Shown here: positions 46,111-54,679 of the stretch, piece by piece | Numbering within the stretch: position 1 is the stretch's first letter | Layout of the letters: every line of letters begins with the position of its first letter | Source: Mesorhizobium sp. B2-3-4 | GTDB lineage: Bacteria; Pseudomonadota; Alphaproteobacteria; Rhizobiales; Rhizobiaceae | Assembly (NCBI RefSeq): GCF_006442315.1 | Contig: NZ_VFVY01000017.1 | Location: 104,215-168,214, forward strand | Direction: 5' to 3' | DNA length: 64,000 nucleotides | The notes under the pieces: generated by a model | What the model was told of the DNA's origin: nothing | Seen by the model: the letters and a program-made list of their open reading frames with translations, nothing else | The model's database searches: none | Program-made: the position numbers and the translations under genes

Positions 46111-46428
46111 TTCGTTAAACTTTTCCACAAAGCACCAGCCTGAAAATCGCTTTGCCGTGAATCGCTTACCGGCATTGCGTGACTCTTTGTGACAGGCACC
46201 TTTCCACATGCGAATGACGCAGTGCGAAAAATGGGGCTGTTCACGCGACTCCCGATCAATAGACTGAATTTGTTGCATGATTCGGAGCAGGGTCATGCGC
46301 CGGGCGGTGGGGTTCGGTCTGGGGTCTTTGCGTTGATGAAGTCCTGGCCGTCCGAGTTCAAGACAAGATTGTTCGTCGTGTGTGCCCCGCGGGGCGTGTG
46401 GCGCTCCCCTGAACACAGGAAGCATTCC
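46111..46428. other. intergenic region with GANTC cluster and two DnaA-like boxes
   Basis: No gene is apparent in these 318 bases. GANTC methylation motifs occur at 46159, 46181, 46247 and 46279 (four within 125 bases), and DnaA-box-like sequences TTTTCCACA (46121-46129) and CTTTCCACA (46200-46208). It is the upstream region of the YbjN gene. The pattern suggests cell-cycle-linked control, but origins and tRNAs are not seen. Confidence 0.45.
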
Positions 46429-46929
46429 ATGGAACTTCTCGAACTCGAATTTTCCCGCGAAATCCATCCGGTGGATGTGATCGAGCAGGTGGCCCACAAC
46501 AATGACTGGTCCTTCGAACGGGCCGGCGACGACGAAATCTCGATCTCGGTCGCCGGCAGCTGGACCGACTATCACGTCTCCTTTTCTTGGATGGAGGATT
46601 TCGAGGCGCTGCATCTGGCCTGCGCCTTCGACATCAAGGTGCCGGAGACGCGCACGCTGGAAGTGATGCGGCTGTTGTCGCTGATCAACGAACAGATGCT
46701 GTTCGGCCATTTCGACCTCTGGGAGCAGGAGGGCGCGATCATGTTCCGCCAGTCGCTGCTGCTCGCCGGCGGGGTCGAACCTTCGAGCCAGCAGGTCGAG
46801 GTGCTGTTGTCCTCGGCGCTGGAAGCCTGCGAATGCTATTTCCAGGCCTTCCAGTTCGTCGTCTGGTCGGGGACATCGGCCAAGGACGCGCTGGCCGGCG
46901 TGCTGTTCGAGACCTTCGGCAACGCCTGA
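46429..46929 (+). CDS. YbjN domain-containing protein
   Basis: This 166-residue protein has the YbjN/T3SS-chaperone-like fold: ELEFSREIHPVDVIEQVAHN at the start, SFSWMEDFEALHLACAFDIK, and LLSLINEQMLFGHFDLWEQE. The ATG at 46429 has an AGGAAGC ribosome binding site; earlier in-frame codons are less likely. In several rhizobia a proC gene sits between this gene and csaA, but here csaA follows 17 bases later. Function is unknown; the E. coli homologue affects stress tolerance. Confidence 0.9.
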   Translation: MELLELEFSREIHPVDVIEQVAHNNDWSFERAGDDEISISVAGSWTDYHVSFSWMEDFEALHLACAFDIKVPETRTLEVMRLLSLINEQMLFGHFDLWEQEGAIMFRQSLLLAGGVEPSSQQVEVLLSSALEACECYFQAFQFVVWSGTSAKDALAGVLFETFGNA

Positions 46930-46946
46930 GCCGGATAAGACCAGAG

Positions 46947-47306
46947 ATGAGTTCGAGCAGCGAGCGCAAGCCCGAGATCAGTTTTGCCGATTTCGATCGT
47001 GTCGACATCCGTGCCGGCACGATCGTCGAGGCAGAACCGTTTCCGGAGGCGCGCAAGCCGGCCTTCAAGCTCAGGATCGATTTCGGCCCTGGCATCGGCA
47101 TCAAGAAATCGTCGGCGCAGATCACCAAATACTATACGCCGCAGACGCTGGTCGGCCGCCAGGTGTTCGCGGTGGTCAATTTTCCGCCGCGCCAGATCGG
47201 CCCGTTCATGTCGGAAGTGCTGACGCTCGGCTTTCCCGACGAGGAAGGGGCCGTGGTCCTCGGCGCCATCGAGCGCAAGGTGCCGGACGGCGGGCGGCTC
47301 TTTTAA
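46947..47306 (+). CDS. csaA: CsaA-like tRNA-binding protein
   Basis: This 119-residue, single EMAP-II/OB-fold protein reads FADFDRVDIRAGTIVEAEPF, then PAFKLRIDFGPGIGIKKSSA and QVFAVVNFPPRQIGPFMSEV. CsaA proteins bind tRNA and have chaperone-like activity with the Sec pathway in Bacillus. It is likely co-transcribed with the YbjN gene. Confidence 0.92.
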   Translation: MSSSSERKPEISFADFDRVDIRAGTIVEAEPFPEARKPAFKLRIDFGPGIGIKKSSAQITKYYTPQTLVGRQVFAVVNFPPRQIGPFMSEVLTLGFPDEEGAVVLGAIERKVPDGGRLF

Positions 47307-47309
47307 CTC

Positions 47310-48332
47310 TCAGGCCGCCAGTTTGCGCGTTGTCCCCAGCGCTTCCTCGACCGTGTCGAGAAACATTTCCGCGCAGGCCTTCCAGCTGTAGCGCATGGCG
47401 CGTTCCCTGGCCTGGGCGCGGTCGACGTTGAGCGCGGCAAGCGAGGCCTCGCGCAAATCGTTCGACACCGCGCCGCCGAAACCGTCGCCGACAATGTCGA
47501 TCGGTCCCGTCACCGGATAGGCGGCGACCGGCGTGCCGCTGGCCAGCGCCTCGATGATGACGTTGCCGAACGTGTCGGTGCGGCTGGGAAAGACGAAGAC
47601 ATCGGCCGAGGCGTAGATTTCGGCCAGTTCGTCATTCGGGCGATGGCCAAGGAAATGCGCCTTCGGATATTTCGCCTTGAGCTTTGCCAGCTCCGGGCCT
47701 TCGCCGACGACCACCTTGCTGCCGGGCAGGTCGAGATCGAGGAAGGCCGAGAGGTTCTTTTCGATGGCGACGCGGCCGACGCAGAGGAAGACCGGGCCGG
47801 GGAAGCCGAGCTCCTTGCGCTTGTCGGGCCGGAAATGGTCGGTGTCGACGCCGCGCGTCCAGGGCCTGAGCTTGTTGAAGCCGCGCGCCGTCAGATCATC
47901 GGCAAGCGACTGGGTGGCGACCAGCGTGCCCTGGCCGGAATTGTGGAAATCGCGCAGCCAGCGATAGGCCCAGCTCTCGGGTACCGGCAGGCGGGCACTG
48001 AGATACTCGGGAAAGCGGGTGTGGTAGCTGGTGGTGAACGGCCGGCCGGCATTGCGGCAGTAGCGCCGCGCCATGATGCCGAGCGGCCCCTCGGTGACGA
48101 TATGGATGTGGTCGGCCTTGTAGCCGTCGATCAGGCGTGCGACGTGGCCGGGCGTGGTCAGCGCCAGGCGGATGTCGGGATAGGTCGGCAAGGGCAAGGT
48201 GCGAAAGATGTTCGGGGTCAGGAATTCGACCGCGACATCGAAGGATTTGAGCGTTTCGGTAAGCCGCTCCAGCGTGTGGACGACGCCGTTGACTTGCGGG
48301 CGCCAGGCGTCGGTAACCATCAATATGCGCAT
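47310..48332 (-). CDS. GT4 family glycosyltransferase
   Basis: This 340-residue protein has the GT-B fold: N-terminal RILMVTDAWRPQVNGVVHTL (typical of the SqdX/MgtA/PimB-like branch), DHIHIVTEGPLGIMARRY, and the C-terminal nucleotide-sugar site DVFVFPSRTDTFGNVIIEAL with the E-x7-E pattern. Such enzymes make glycolipids or mannosides. The acceptor could be a diacylglycerol, as for Agrobacterium Agt, but this is not provable here. ATG 48332 is preferred over the upstream ATG 48392. Its stop is four bases from the convergent csaA. Confidence 0.85.
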   Translation of the reverse strand: MRILMVTDAWRPQVNGVVHTLERLTETLKSFDVAVEFLTPNIFRTLPLPTYPDIRLALTTPGHVARLIDGYKADHIHIVTEGPLGIMARRYCRNAGRPFTTSYHTRFPEYLSARLPVPESWAYRWLRDFHNSGQGTLVATQSLADDLTARGFNKLRPWTRGVDTDHFRPDKRKELGFPGPVFLCVGRVAIEKNLSAFLDLDLPGSKVVVGEGPELAKLKAKYPKAHFLGHRPNDELAEIYASADVFVFPSRTDTFGNVIIEALASGTPVAAYPVTGPIDIVGDGFGGAVSNDLREASLAALNVDRAQARERAMRYSWKACAEMFLDTVEEALGTTRKLAA

Positions 48333-48642
48333 GGCGGCCCTTTGCTCCGCAGGTCGGCGGTTGCCTTGAAACGATGCCGGAACGGCGACCATGCGGCCGC
48401 CCTCGCTTCGCTCCAGCGCACCCTGGCGGGCACGCGGTCGAAGTCAGGCGGCAGGGACGAATCAAGTGCGGTCGCGCGCTTCATGCGCGCTCTTGACCAT
48501 GGTTTCATGACGGGCGGATGAAGACTGGCCGATGATTGCGGGAAGCAGAGCCGGCTTTCTGACGAGACGACAGGCGCGCAAGAAGAGCGGGCTTGTTGCC
48601 GGGCGGCTCTATTTGGGTGCTGCCAGCCCTAGTCTGGCGACG
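48333..48642. other. intergenic region, no gene seen
   Basis: The 310 bases between the glycosyltransferase start and the histidine kinase stop carry no convincing coding frame. It should include the glycosyltransferase promoter and the end of the MarR-RR-HK message; no clear terminator was found. Confidence 0.5.
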
Positions 48643-50058
48643 TCAGGCCGGAACCTTGATGACGGCCCGCAACCCACCCATCGGACTGTCGTCGAGCGCG
48701 ATGTCGCCGCCATGGCTGCGGGCTATGTCGCGGGCGATCGACAGGCCGAGCCCGGTGCCGCTGGCGTCGAGATTGCGGGCCTCGTCGAGGCGCACGAAGG
48801 GCTTGAAGACGTCGTCGCGCCGGTCGGTCGGAATGCCGGGGCCGTCATCGTCGATGGTGACGACGAGGAAGCCGCGGCTGTGGTTGGCGTTGACCTCCAC
48901 CGTCTTGGCATAGCGGAAGGCGTTGCCGATGACGTTGGACAGCAGCCGCGTGAAGGCGTTCGGCCGCACATGCACGGTCGGGTCGCCGGAAAGCGTTGTC
49001 GACAGTTTGCATTTGCGCAACGCCGCTTCCTCGCCGAGCTTCTGGAAATAGCCCGCCAGATCAAAGCGTCCGGGGTCTTCCGTGGCTTCGCCGCGCGCAA
49101 AGGCGAGATAGCCTTCGAGCATCGACTGCATGTCTTCGATGTCCTGGTCGAGGGCCGCCTTGGTCTCGGCCTTGCCGCCGGCCAGCGCCAGCTGCAGCTT
49201 GAAGCGGGTCAGGATGGTCCTGAGATCGTGGCTGACACCGGTGAGCATGGCGGTGCGCTGTTCGATCTGGCGTTCGATGCGCTCGCGCATCTGGATGAAG
49301 GCAAAGCCGGCGCGGCGAACCTCCTCGGCGCCACGCGGGCGAAAATCGCGCGACATCGGCCGGCCCTTGCCGAAGCTTTCGGCAGCCTCGGCAAGCGCCA
49401 GGATCGGCCGGATCTGGTTGCGCAGGAAGGGGATGGCGATCATCAACAGCACCAGCGAGGTGCCGACCATCCAGATCAGGAAGATGTGGGTGTTGGAGGC
49501 GTAGGCCTGGCTGCGGCGCACGAAGACGCGCAGCACCTTGTTCTCGAGCTGGACCCGAACCTCGACAATGTTGGAATTGCCGACCGTGTCGATCCAGAAG
49601 GGCCGGTTGATCTGTCGGGTGATCTCGGCCGAAAGCACGTCGTCGAGGATCGAGAAGAACGGCTTGGGCCCAGGCGGCGGCAAGGGATCGGGCGGCAGCA
49701 GGTCGACCTTCAACTGCATGCGGTCCTGGGCGATGCGGATGATGTTGGCGTAGTCGGCGTCGTGCGGATAAGCCTCTATCAGATCGATGATGGCGGCGAT
49801 GTCGCGCACGGTCGCCTGCGACAGGCGCTGCGTCACTGTTGCCCAGTGGCGCTCCATGAAATCGAAGGCGACGACCGACTGCAGCAGGATCATCGGTGCG
49901 ATGACGATGATCAGCGAGCGCGCGTAGAGGCGCTTGGGCATATAGAGCGAAACGAGACGCCAGAACCGGTTCCAGATGCGCGGCACCGCCTTGAGCGCCC
50001 GCGTGGCGCGTGCGCTCAAGCCGTCATTGTCCGGCTGTTCCAGGTCCGTTGTCGCCAT
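48643..50058 (-). CDS. sensor histidine kinase (EnvZ-like), third gene of MarR-RR-HK operon
   Basis: This 471-residue kinase has two membrane helices (residues 47-66 and about 185-205) enclosing a periplasmic domain, then HAMP and HisKA/HATPase domains. The H-box is LTGVSHDLRTILTRFKLQLA, the N-box LSNVIGNAFRYAKTVEV, and the G-boxes DDGPGIPTDRRDDVFKPF and GTGLGLSIARDIARSHGG. It presumably phosphorylates the adjacent OmpR-type regulator. The signal is unknown. Confidence 0.93.
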   Translation of the reverse strand: MATTDLEQPDNDGLSARATRALKAVPRIWNRFWRLVSLYMPKRLYARSLIIVIAPMILLQSVVAFDFMERHWATVTQRLSQATVRDIAAIIDLIEAYPHDADYANIIRIAQDRMQLKVDLLPPDPLPPPGPKPFFSILDDVLSAEITRQINRPFWIDTVGNSNIVEVRVQLENKVLRVFVRRSQAYASNTHIFLIWMVGTSLVLLMIAIPFLRNQIRPILALAEAAESFGKGRPMSRDFRPRGAEEVRRAGFAFIQMRERIERQIEQRTAMLTGVSHDLRTILTRFKLQLALAGGKAETKAALDQDIEDMQSMLEGYLAFARGEATEDPGRFDLAGYFQKLGEEAALRKCKLSTTLSGDPTVHVRPNAFTRLLSNVIGNAFRYAKTVEVNANHSRGFLVVTIDDDGPGIPTDRRDDVFKPFVRLDEARNLDASGTGLGLSIARDIARSHGGDIALDDSPMGGLRAVIKVPA

Positions 50059-50100
50059 AGGCTCTTTTCATCCGTCGGCGGTGTTAGCGCCGCCGGCACT

Positions 50101-50820
50101 CTATTCCACGCTGAGCCGATACCCAATACCGCGTACCGTCTGCAACCAGACCGGATTGGACGGATCGCGCTCGATCTTGCGGCGCAGCCGGTTGATCTGG
50201 ACGTCGATGGTGCGCTCGCCGACTTCCGAATCGTCGCCGACCAGCTCGTGGCGCGGGATGGTCTCGCCGGCGCGCGCGGCGAAGATCGCCAGGATCTCCT
50301 GTTCGCGGTCGGTCAGCTTCAGCGCCTCGCCGCCGCGCTTCAGTTCGCGCCTGGCGATCTGGAAGGTGTAGGGGCCGAAGACCAGCTGTTCGACCTTGGG
50401 CGTCGCCGTCGGGCCGCCGCGGCGCAGGATGTTGTTGATGCGCAGGATCAGCTCGCGCGGGTCGAAAGGTTTGGGCAAATAATCGTCGGCGCCGGCCTCG
50501 AGCCCGGAGATGCGGCTGTCCGTCTCCGACAAGGCCGTCAGCATCAGGATCGGCACGTTCTTTTCGGCACGCAGCGCCTTGGTCAGGTCGACGCCGCTTT
50601 CTCCCGGCATCATGACGTCGAGCACGAGCAGGTCGAAGTCGAGGCCGGCAAGCTTGCGGCGGGCCTCGCCGGAATTGCCCGCGACGGTGACGCGAAAGCC
50701 GTTTTCGGTCAGATACTGCTTGAGAAGATTGCGGATACGGGTGTCGTCGTCGACGACCAGCAGATGCGGCGCGTCGTCGTCCGGTGCGGCCGCCTGGTCG
50801 ACCCTCTCAGTGCTCTCCAT
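50101..50820 (-). CDS. OmpR-family response regulator, PetR-like
   Basis: This 239-residue regulator has a receiver domain with LLVVDDDTRIRNLLKQYL, phospho-acceptor region DLLVLDVMMPGESGVDL and YLPKPFDPREL (Lys), and a winged helix ending RTIDVQINRLRRKIERDPSN. It overlaps the upstream MarR gene by 14 bases and is followed by the kinase. This arrangement matches petP-petR of Rhodobacter capsulatus, which affects bc1 complex expression; petABC lies 28 kb away in this window. Confidence 0.92.
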   Translation of the reverse strand: MESTERVDQAAAPDDDAPHLLVVDDDTRIRNLLKQYLTENGFRVTVAGNSGEARRKLAGLDFDLLVLDVMMPGESGVDLTKALRAEKNVPILMLTALSETDSRISGLEAGADDYLPKPFDPRELILRINNILRRGGPTATPKVEQLVFGPYTFQIARRELKRGGEALKLTDREQEILAIFAARAGETIPRHELVGDDSEVGERTIDVQINRLRRKIERDPSNPVWLQTVRGIGYRLSVE

Positions 50821-51340
50821 GGCTTTTCCCTGACATTTTTGCGGACCCAACGTCGATCTGAGCTCTCAGTTCCGGATTGACCATCGCTTCGAGGAAGCGT
50901 TCCACCAAGGTCCGTTCGGCGGCGCCGGAATCTTCCAATGCAGCACGGATGCGGCGCGACTGTGGCCGCGCCAGCGCCAACGCCAGCGCGCGGCCCTTGG
51001 CCGTCGGATAGAGTTCGCGCTGGCGGCGGTCGCGCGGGCCCTGCAACTGCACGACGTGATCGGTGTCGATCAACTGCTTGAGCACGCGCGCCAGGCTCTG
51101 CTTGGTGATCTTCAAGACATCGAGCAGTTCGGCGACGGTCAGGCCCGGCCTGCGATTGACGAAATGCAGCACGCGATGATGGGCGCGGCCGAAGCCGTAA
51201 TCGGCCAGGATCTGATCGGGATCGGAGGTGAAGTCACGATAGGCGAAGAAGAAGAGTTCGATGATGGCGAAGTCGATGCCGTCCTCGCTGGTGATCGCGG
51301 TCCTGATCGGTTTTCCGGCATCTGAGCTTTTATCCGTCAT
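50807..51340 (-). CDS. MarR family regulator, PetP-like
   Basis: This 177-residue MarR protein has the winged helix VAELLDVLKITKQSLARVLK and wing RDRRQRELYPTAKGRALAL. Two adjacent ATGs (51343, 51340) are possible; the second is seven bases from GGAG and preferred. It is the first gene of the MarR-RR-HK operon. A near-perfect palindrome 20 bases upstream (51364-51386) is a likely operator. The gene is divergent from ilvE. Confidence 0.88.
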   Translation of the reverse strand: MTDKSSDAGKPIRTAITSEDGIDFAIIELFFFAYRDFTSDPDQILADYGFGRAHHRVLHFVNRRPGLTVAELLDVLKITKQSLARVLKQLIDTDHVVQLQGPRDRRQRELYPTAKGRALALALARPQSRRIRAALEDSGAAERTLVERFLEAMVNPELRAQIDVGSAKMSGKSHGEH

Positions 51341-51363
51341 CATTTCTCCATGGGAATGGGAGA

Positions 51364-51386
51364 TTATGTCAGTACTATTGACGTAA
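51364..51386. promoter_or_regulatory. candidate operator of the MarR (PetP-like) regulator
   Basis: TTATGTCA (51364-51371), 7-base spacer GTACTAT, TGACGTAA (51379-51386): a 15-of-16 match inverted repeat located about 20 bases before the regulator gene and 215 bases before ilvE. Its position fits autoregulation by the MarR protein. Confidence 0.6.
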
Positions 51387-51600
51387 TTTCCCTGCAATGG
51401 TAATTTTTGACAAGCTTTTGGGCTGATTGCGAACGAAAAGGCAAGGCGAGCCGGTTTTTCCGGAACTTCCTGAGTTTGCCAGAGCGCGATTATCCGCTTA
51501 CGCTTCGAGACATGGGCCGGCGTCTCCCACCGGATGGCGCGACCGAAAAGAACACGCAACGACACCGAGATATGCGGGCCACGACCCGCGGGAGGTTACC

Positions 51601-52494
51601 ATGGCATCCGTTCCCTTCGATCAATTGGACGGCTTCATCTGGATGAATGGCGAATTCGTTGCGTGGGGAGACGCCAAGATCCATGTCCTGACCCACGGCC
51701 TGCACTATGCCAGCGCGGTCTTCGAGGGTGAGCGCGCCTATGGCGGCGAGATCTTCAAGCTCAACGAGCATACCGAGCGCCTGCATGAATCGGCGCGCCT
51801 GCTCGGCTTCAAGATTCCCTATTCGGTGGCCGAGCTCAACGACGCCTCGACGACGCTTCTGAAGAAACAGGGTTTTCAGGACGCCTATGTCAGGCCGATC
51901 GCCTGGCGCGGCAGCGAGCAGATGGGCGTTTCGGCGCAGAACAACCGCATCAACGTCGCCATCGCCATCTGGCAGTGGCCGAGCTATTTCGATCCGGCGC
52001 AGAAGCTGAAGGGCATCCGCCTCGACGTGGCCGAGTGGCGCCGGCCCGACCCGCGTACGGCGCCGTCGCGGTCGAAGGCGGCCGGCCTCTACATGATCTG
52101 CACCATGTCCAAGCATGCCGCCGAGGCCAAGGGCTATGCCGACGCCATGATGCTCGACTGGCGCGGCCAGGTCGCGGAAGCGACCGGTGCCAACATCTTC
52201 TTCGTCAAGGACGGCAAGATCCACACGCCCAAGCCCGACTGCTTCCTCGACGGCATCACCCGCCGCACGGTCATTGGACTTGCCAGGGATCGCGGTCTGG
52301 AAGTCATCGAACGCGCCATCATGCCGGAAGAACTCGAAGGGTTCGAGCAATGCTTCCTGACCGGGACCGCGGCGGAAGTAACGCCGGTTTCCGAGATCGG
52401 ACCTTACCGATTCGAGGTCGGTGAAATCGCCAAGAACCTCATGAACGACTATTCTGCCGCCGTTCAGCCGAAGCACGCGATCGCCGCAGAATAA
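51601..52494 (+). CDS. ilvE: branched-chain amino acid aminotransferase
   Basis: This 297-residue fold-type IV PLP enzyme has HVLTHGLHYASAVFEGERAY, the PLP lysine in PSRSKAAGLYMICTMSKHA, and DWRGQVAEATGANIFFVKDG near the cofactor phosphate site. It makes or degrades Leu, Ile and Val. The start is ATG 51601 after GGGAGGTTACC. An intrinsic terminator follows. Confidence 0.95.
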   Translation: MASVPFDQLDGFIWMNGEFVAWGDAKIHVLTHGLHYASAVFEGERAYGGEIFKLNEHTERLHESARLLGFKIPYSVAELNDASTTLLKKQGFQDAYVRPIAWRGSEQMGVSAQNNRINVAIAIWQWPSYFDPAQKLKGIRLDVAEWRRPDPRTAPSRSKAAGLYMICTMSKHAAEAKGYADAMMLDWRGQVAEATGANIFFVKDGKIHTPKPDCFLDGITRRTVIGLARDRGLEVIERAIMPEELEGFEQCFLTGTAAEVTPVSEIGPYRFEVGEIAKNLMNDYSAAVQPKHAIAAE

Positions 52495-52521
52495 CGATAG
52501 TCACAGCTTTTCACGCAAGCA

Positions 52522-52550
52522 GGGGCGGTTTTCGGGCCGCCCCTTTTATT
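52522..52550 (+). terminator. intrinsic terminator of ilvE
   Basis: GGGGCGG (52522-52528), loop TTTTCGGG, CCGCCCC (52537-52543), then TTTTATT. Confidence 0.85.
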
Positions 52551-52639
52551 TCAGCGTTTCTGCATTTGACTTTCGTCCAATTCGGCGTCTCATGATGCTG
52601 TCGGCCTGGGAGGCTGGCAGCTATGGAGGGACTGGTAAC

Positions 52640-52957
52640 ATGGACATGAACACGCTTCTTCCGATCATTATACAGGTGATTACCGGCATCATCGGTGGTC
52701 AGGCGGTCGGTGCGGCGCTCAAGACGGCGGCGATGGGGCAGCTTCCCAAAATCCTGGGCGGAGCCATTGGCGGTGTCGGCGGCGCGGCGATCCTGGGCAG
52801 CCTGCTCGGTGGCGGCGCGGTCGATCCGGCGGCAGCCGCGGCGGCGACGAGCGGCCTCGGCAGCGCGCTCAACCTCAACAACATCGTCGGCGGCGCCGGC
52901 GGCGGCGCGATCCTGACCGGCATTCTCGGCGCGGTCATGGGCGCCATGAAGAAGTAA
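52640..52957 (+). CDS. small Gly/Ala-rich membrane protein, unknown
   Basis: The 105-residue protein reads MDMNTLLPIIIQVITGIIGG and continues with Gly/Ala-rich hydrophobic stretches (ILGGAIGGVGGAAILGSLLG, NIVGGAGGGAILTGILGAVM) that resemble glycine-zipper membrane segments. ATG 52640 follows GGAGGG at the right spacing. The zipper pattern is similar to membrane-associated small proteins of rhizobia. A strong terminator lies 21 bases downstream. No family name can be given. Confidence 0.75.
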   Translation: MDMNTLLPIIIQVITGIIGGQAVGAALKTAAMGQLPKILGGAIGGVGGAAILGSLLGGGAVDPAAAAAATSGLGSALNLNNIVGGAGGGAILTGILGAVMGAMKK

Positions 52958-52978
52958 GCCTGCCATCTCGGGCTGGCA

Positions 52979-53010
52979 AAATGGGCGGCCTCGGCCGCCC
53001 ATTTCTTTTG
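52979..53010 (+). terminator. intrinsic terminator after the glycine-zipper protein
   Basis: AAATGGGCGGCC (52979-52990), loop TC, exact complement (52993-53004), then CTTTTG. A 12-bp stem with a short U tail. Confidence 0.8.
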
Positions 53011-53094
53011 CGGCGACGGATCGTTCGTCCTTGCGGGGCTGGACGCTCCAGGCCCACGTCTCTAAATCAGCGCTGACACAGCGAAAGGACGATC

Positions 53095-53733
53095 ATGGGT
53101 CAGCTCAATGCCGGCATCGTGCCGGTCACACCGTTCCAGCAGAACTGCACCATCCTGTTCGACATGGACGACAAGCGCGGCGTCGTCGTCGATCCGGGCG
53201 GCGACATCGACAGGGTGCTGGCGGTGCTCAAGGACAATGCGATCACCGCCGAGGCGATCTGGATCACGCATGGCCATATCGACCATGCCGGCGGCGCCAT
53301 GGAGCTGAAGGAAGCGCTCGGCATCGAGATCATCGGCCCGCATGAAGCCGACCGGATGCTGCTCGACAATCTGGCGAACCAGGGCCGGCGCTACGGCATC
53401 GAGGGTTCGCGCAACTGCGTGCCGGACAGGTTTCTCACCGAGGGTGAGACGGTGTCGTTCGGCACTCACATGTTCGAGGTGCTGCATTGCCCCGGACACG
53501 CGCCCGGCCATGTCGTCTACTACAACCGCGCCGCCAAATTCGCCCATGTCGGCGACGTCCTTTTTCGCGGCTCGGTCGGCCGCACCGACCTGCCGGGCGG
53601 CGACCATGCAACGCTCATCGCCTCGATCAAGGACAAGCTGCTGCCGCTTGGCGACGACATCGGCTTCATCTGCGGCCACGGGCCGGGCGGACGCTTTGGC
53701 GAGGAACGCAGGACCAATCCGTTCTTGACCTGA
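53095..53733 (+). CDS. MBL-fold metallohydrolase (glyoxalase II-like)
   Basis: This 212-residue protein has the metallo-beta-lactamase motif THGHIDHAGGAMELKEAL (HxHxDH), the second His in LHCPGHAPGHVVYYN, and the bridging Asp in VGDVLFRGSVGRTDLPGGDH. A final His is in GFICGHGPGG. The GRTDLPGGD segment is typical of hydroxyacylglutathione-hydrolase-like proteins. Substrate unknown. The ribosome binding site GAAAGGACG is good. Confidence 0.92.
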   Translation: MGQLNAGIVPVTPFQQNCTILFDMDDKRGVVVDPGGDIDRVLAVLKDNAITAEAIWITHGHIDHAGGAMELKEALGIEIIGPHEADRMLLDNLANQGRRYGIEGSRNCVPDRFLTEGETVSFGTHMFEVLHCPGHAPGHVVYYNRAAKFAHVGDVLFRGSVGRTDLPGGDHATLIASIKDKLLPLGDDIGFICGHGPGGRFGEERRTNPFLT

Positions 53734-53781
53734 ACTGGATCCGAGCCGCTCCTGGTTTCGACAGCCCGACAAGCTGACAAA

Positions 53782-53815
53782 CAAAAAAGCGCCGACCTCG
53801 CGGTCAGCGCTTTTT
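53782..53815. terminator. bidirectional terminator between MBL hydrolase and BA14K gene
   Basis: AAAAAAGCGC-C-GACC, loop TCGC, GGTC-A-GCGCTTTTT: 4+10 paired bases with one opposed mismatch, A-run on one side and T-run on the other, between convergent genes. Confidence 0.85.
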
Positions 53816-53832
53816 GTTGGGGCAGGGAAGCC

Positions 53833-54273
53833 TCAGTTGGCAGTGCAGAAATGCTGCTCGCCGTCATTGCCGGTGAAGGTGCCGGTGCGGGAGTTGAAGG
53901 TGCGGTAGCGGTCCGAGCAATACTCGTACCAGCCGCGCGTCCACGGTTCGGCATAACGGTCGGCATAGACCACCTGCGGCTCGGCATAGTAGCGGCGGAC
54001 CGGGGCAGGGCGCACCACCACGTCACGGTCGTAACCGTCATCGTAGTAGCGGTCGGCGTAGGCCGGGGGCTGGTCATTGGCCAACGCGCCACCGATCAGC
54101 GCGCCGGCCGCGAGGCCGAGGACGCCGGCGGCAATGGCATCGCCATGATGATGGCCACCACCACGGCCGTGGTGCCAGCGGTTCCAATCACGGGCATTGG
54201 CGGCAGGCAAGGTCGCGAGCGTGGTTGCGACCACGGCGGCGGACAGCACGGCTGTCTTGAAAATACGGTTCAT
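53833..54273 (-). CDS. BA14K family secreted protein
   Basis: The 146-residue protein has a signal peptide (FKTAVLSAAVVATTLATLPA, then ANA), a His/Gly-rich segment, a glycine-zipper helix (AAGVLGLAAGALIGGALAND), a Tyr/Asp/Arg-rich middle and the BA14K motif near the C-terminus (YEYCSDRYRTFNSRTGTFTG, then HFC). BA14K in Brucella is an immunoreactive lectin-like envelope protein. Confidence 0.88.
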   Translation of the reverse strand: MNRIFKTAVLSAAVVATTLATLPAANARDWNRWHHGRGGGHHHGDAIAAGVLGLAAGALIGGALANDQPPAYADRYYDDGYDRDVVVRPAPVRRYYAEPQVVYADRYAEPWTRGWYEYCSDRYRTFNSRTGTFTGNDGEQHFCTAN

Positions 54274-54466
54274 CTTGGTCTCCTTCGTGCCGGGCCGTGC
54301 AGTTTTGCAGGGGATGCGATCCGGCTTTACGAATGACTAATATGAGACCGTGGCTGAACGGGGGCTGAACGAAAATTTGACCGCACGCGTTCTTTCACGG
54401 CGTCACAGCCGCACCCGCTGGGGCGCGGCCCTGGCCTGCCGCAGCCGGCGTCGGTCTGCAGCCGGC

Positions 54467-54679
54467 TCAGCCGACCGACAGGTTGACGGCCTTGGGTCCC
54501 TTGCCGCGCTTGTCCGGCTCGGTATCGAATGTCACTTTCTGCCCATCTTCGAGACCGGGAAGACCCGACGCCTGCACGGCCGAAATATGCACGAAGACAT
54601 CCTTCGCGCCATCATCCGGTGTGATGAAGCCGAAGCCCTTGGCATGATTGAAGAATTTGACGGTGCCGGTCTGCGGCAT
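54467..54679 (-). CDS. cold-shock protein (CspA family) 1
   Basis: The 70-residue OB-fold protein reads MPQTGTVKFFNHAKGFGFIT (RNP1 KGFGFI) and KDVFVHISAVQASGLPGLED (RNP2). It ends KAVNLSVG. ATG 54679 gives the family's standard length. It is the downstream member of two similar csp genes on the minus strand, 327 bases apart, each with its own leader. Confidence 0.94.
   Translation of the reverse strand: MPQTGTVKFFNHAKGFGFITPDDGAKDVFVHISAVQASGLPGLEDGQKVTFDTEPDKRGKGPKAVNLSVG

Noticed and set aside
46121..46208. DnaA-like boxes as a replication origin
   Set aside because: Only two imperfect boxes are present, without an AT-rich unwinding region or neighbouring origin genes.
51407..51646. 79-codon plus-strand frame upstream of ilvE, considered as an attenuation leader
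   Set aside because: It has no cluster of Leu, Ile or Val codons, no ribosome binding site and runs into ilvE out of frame.
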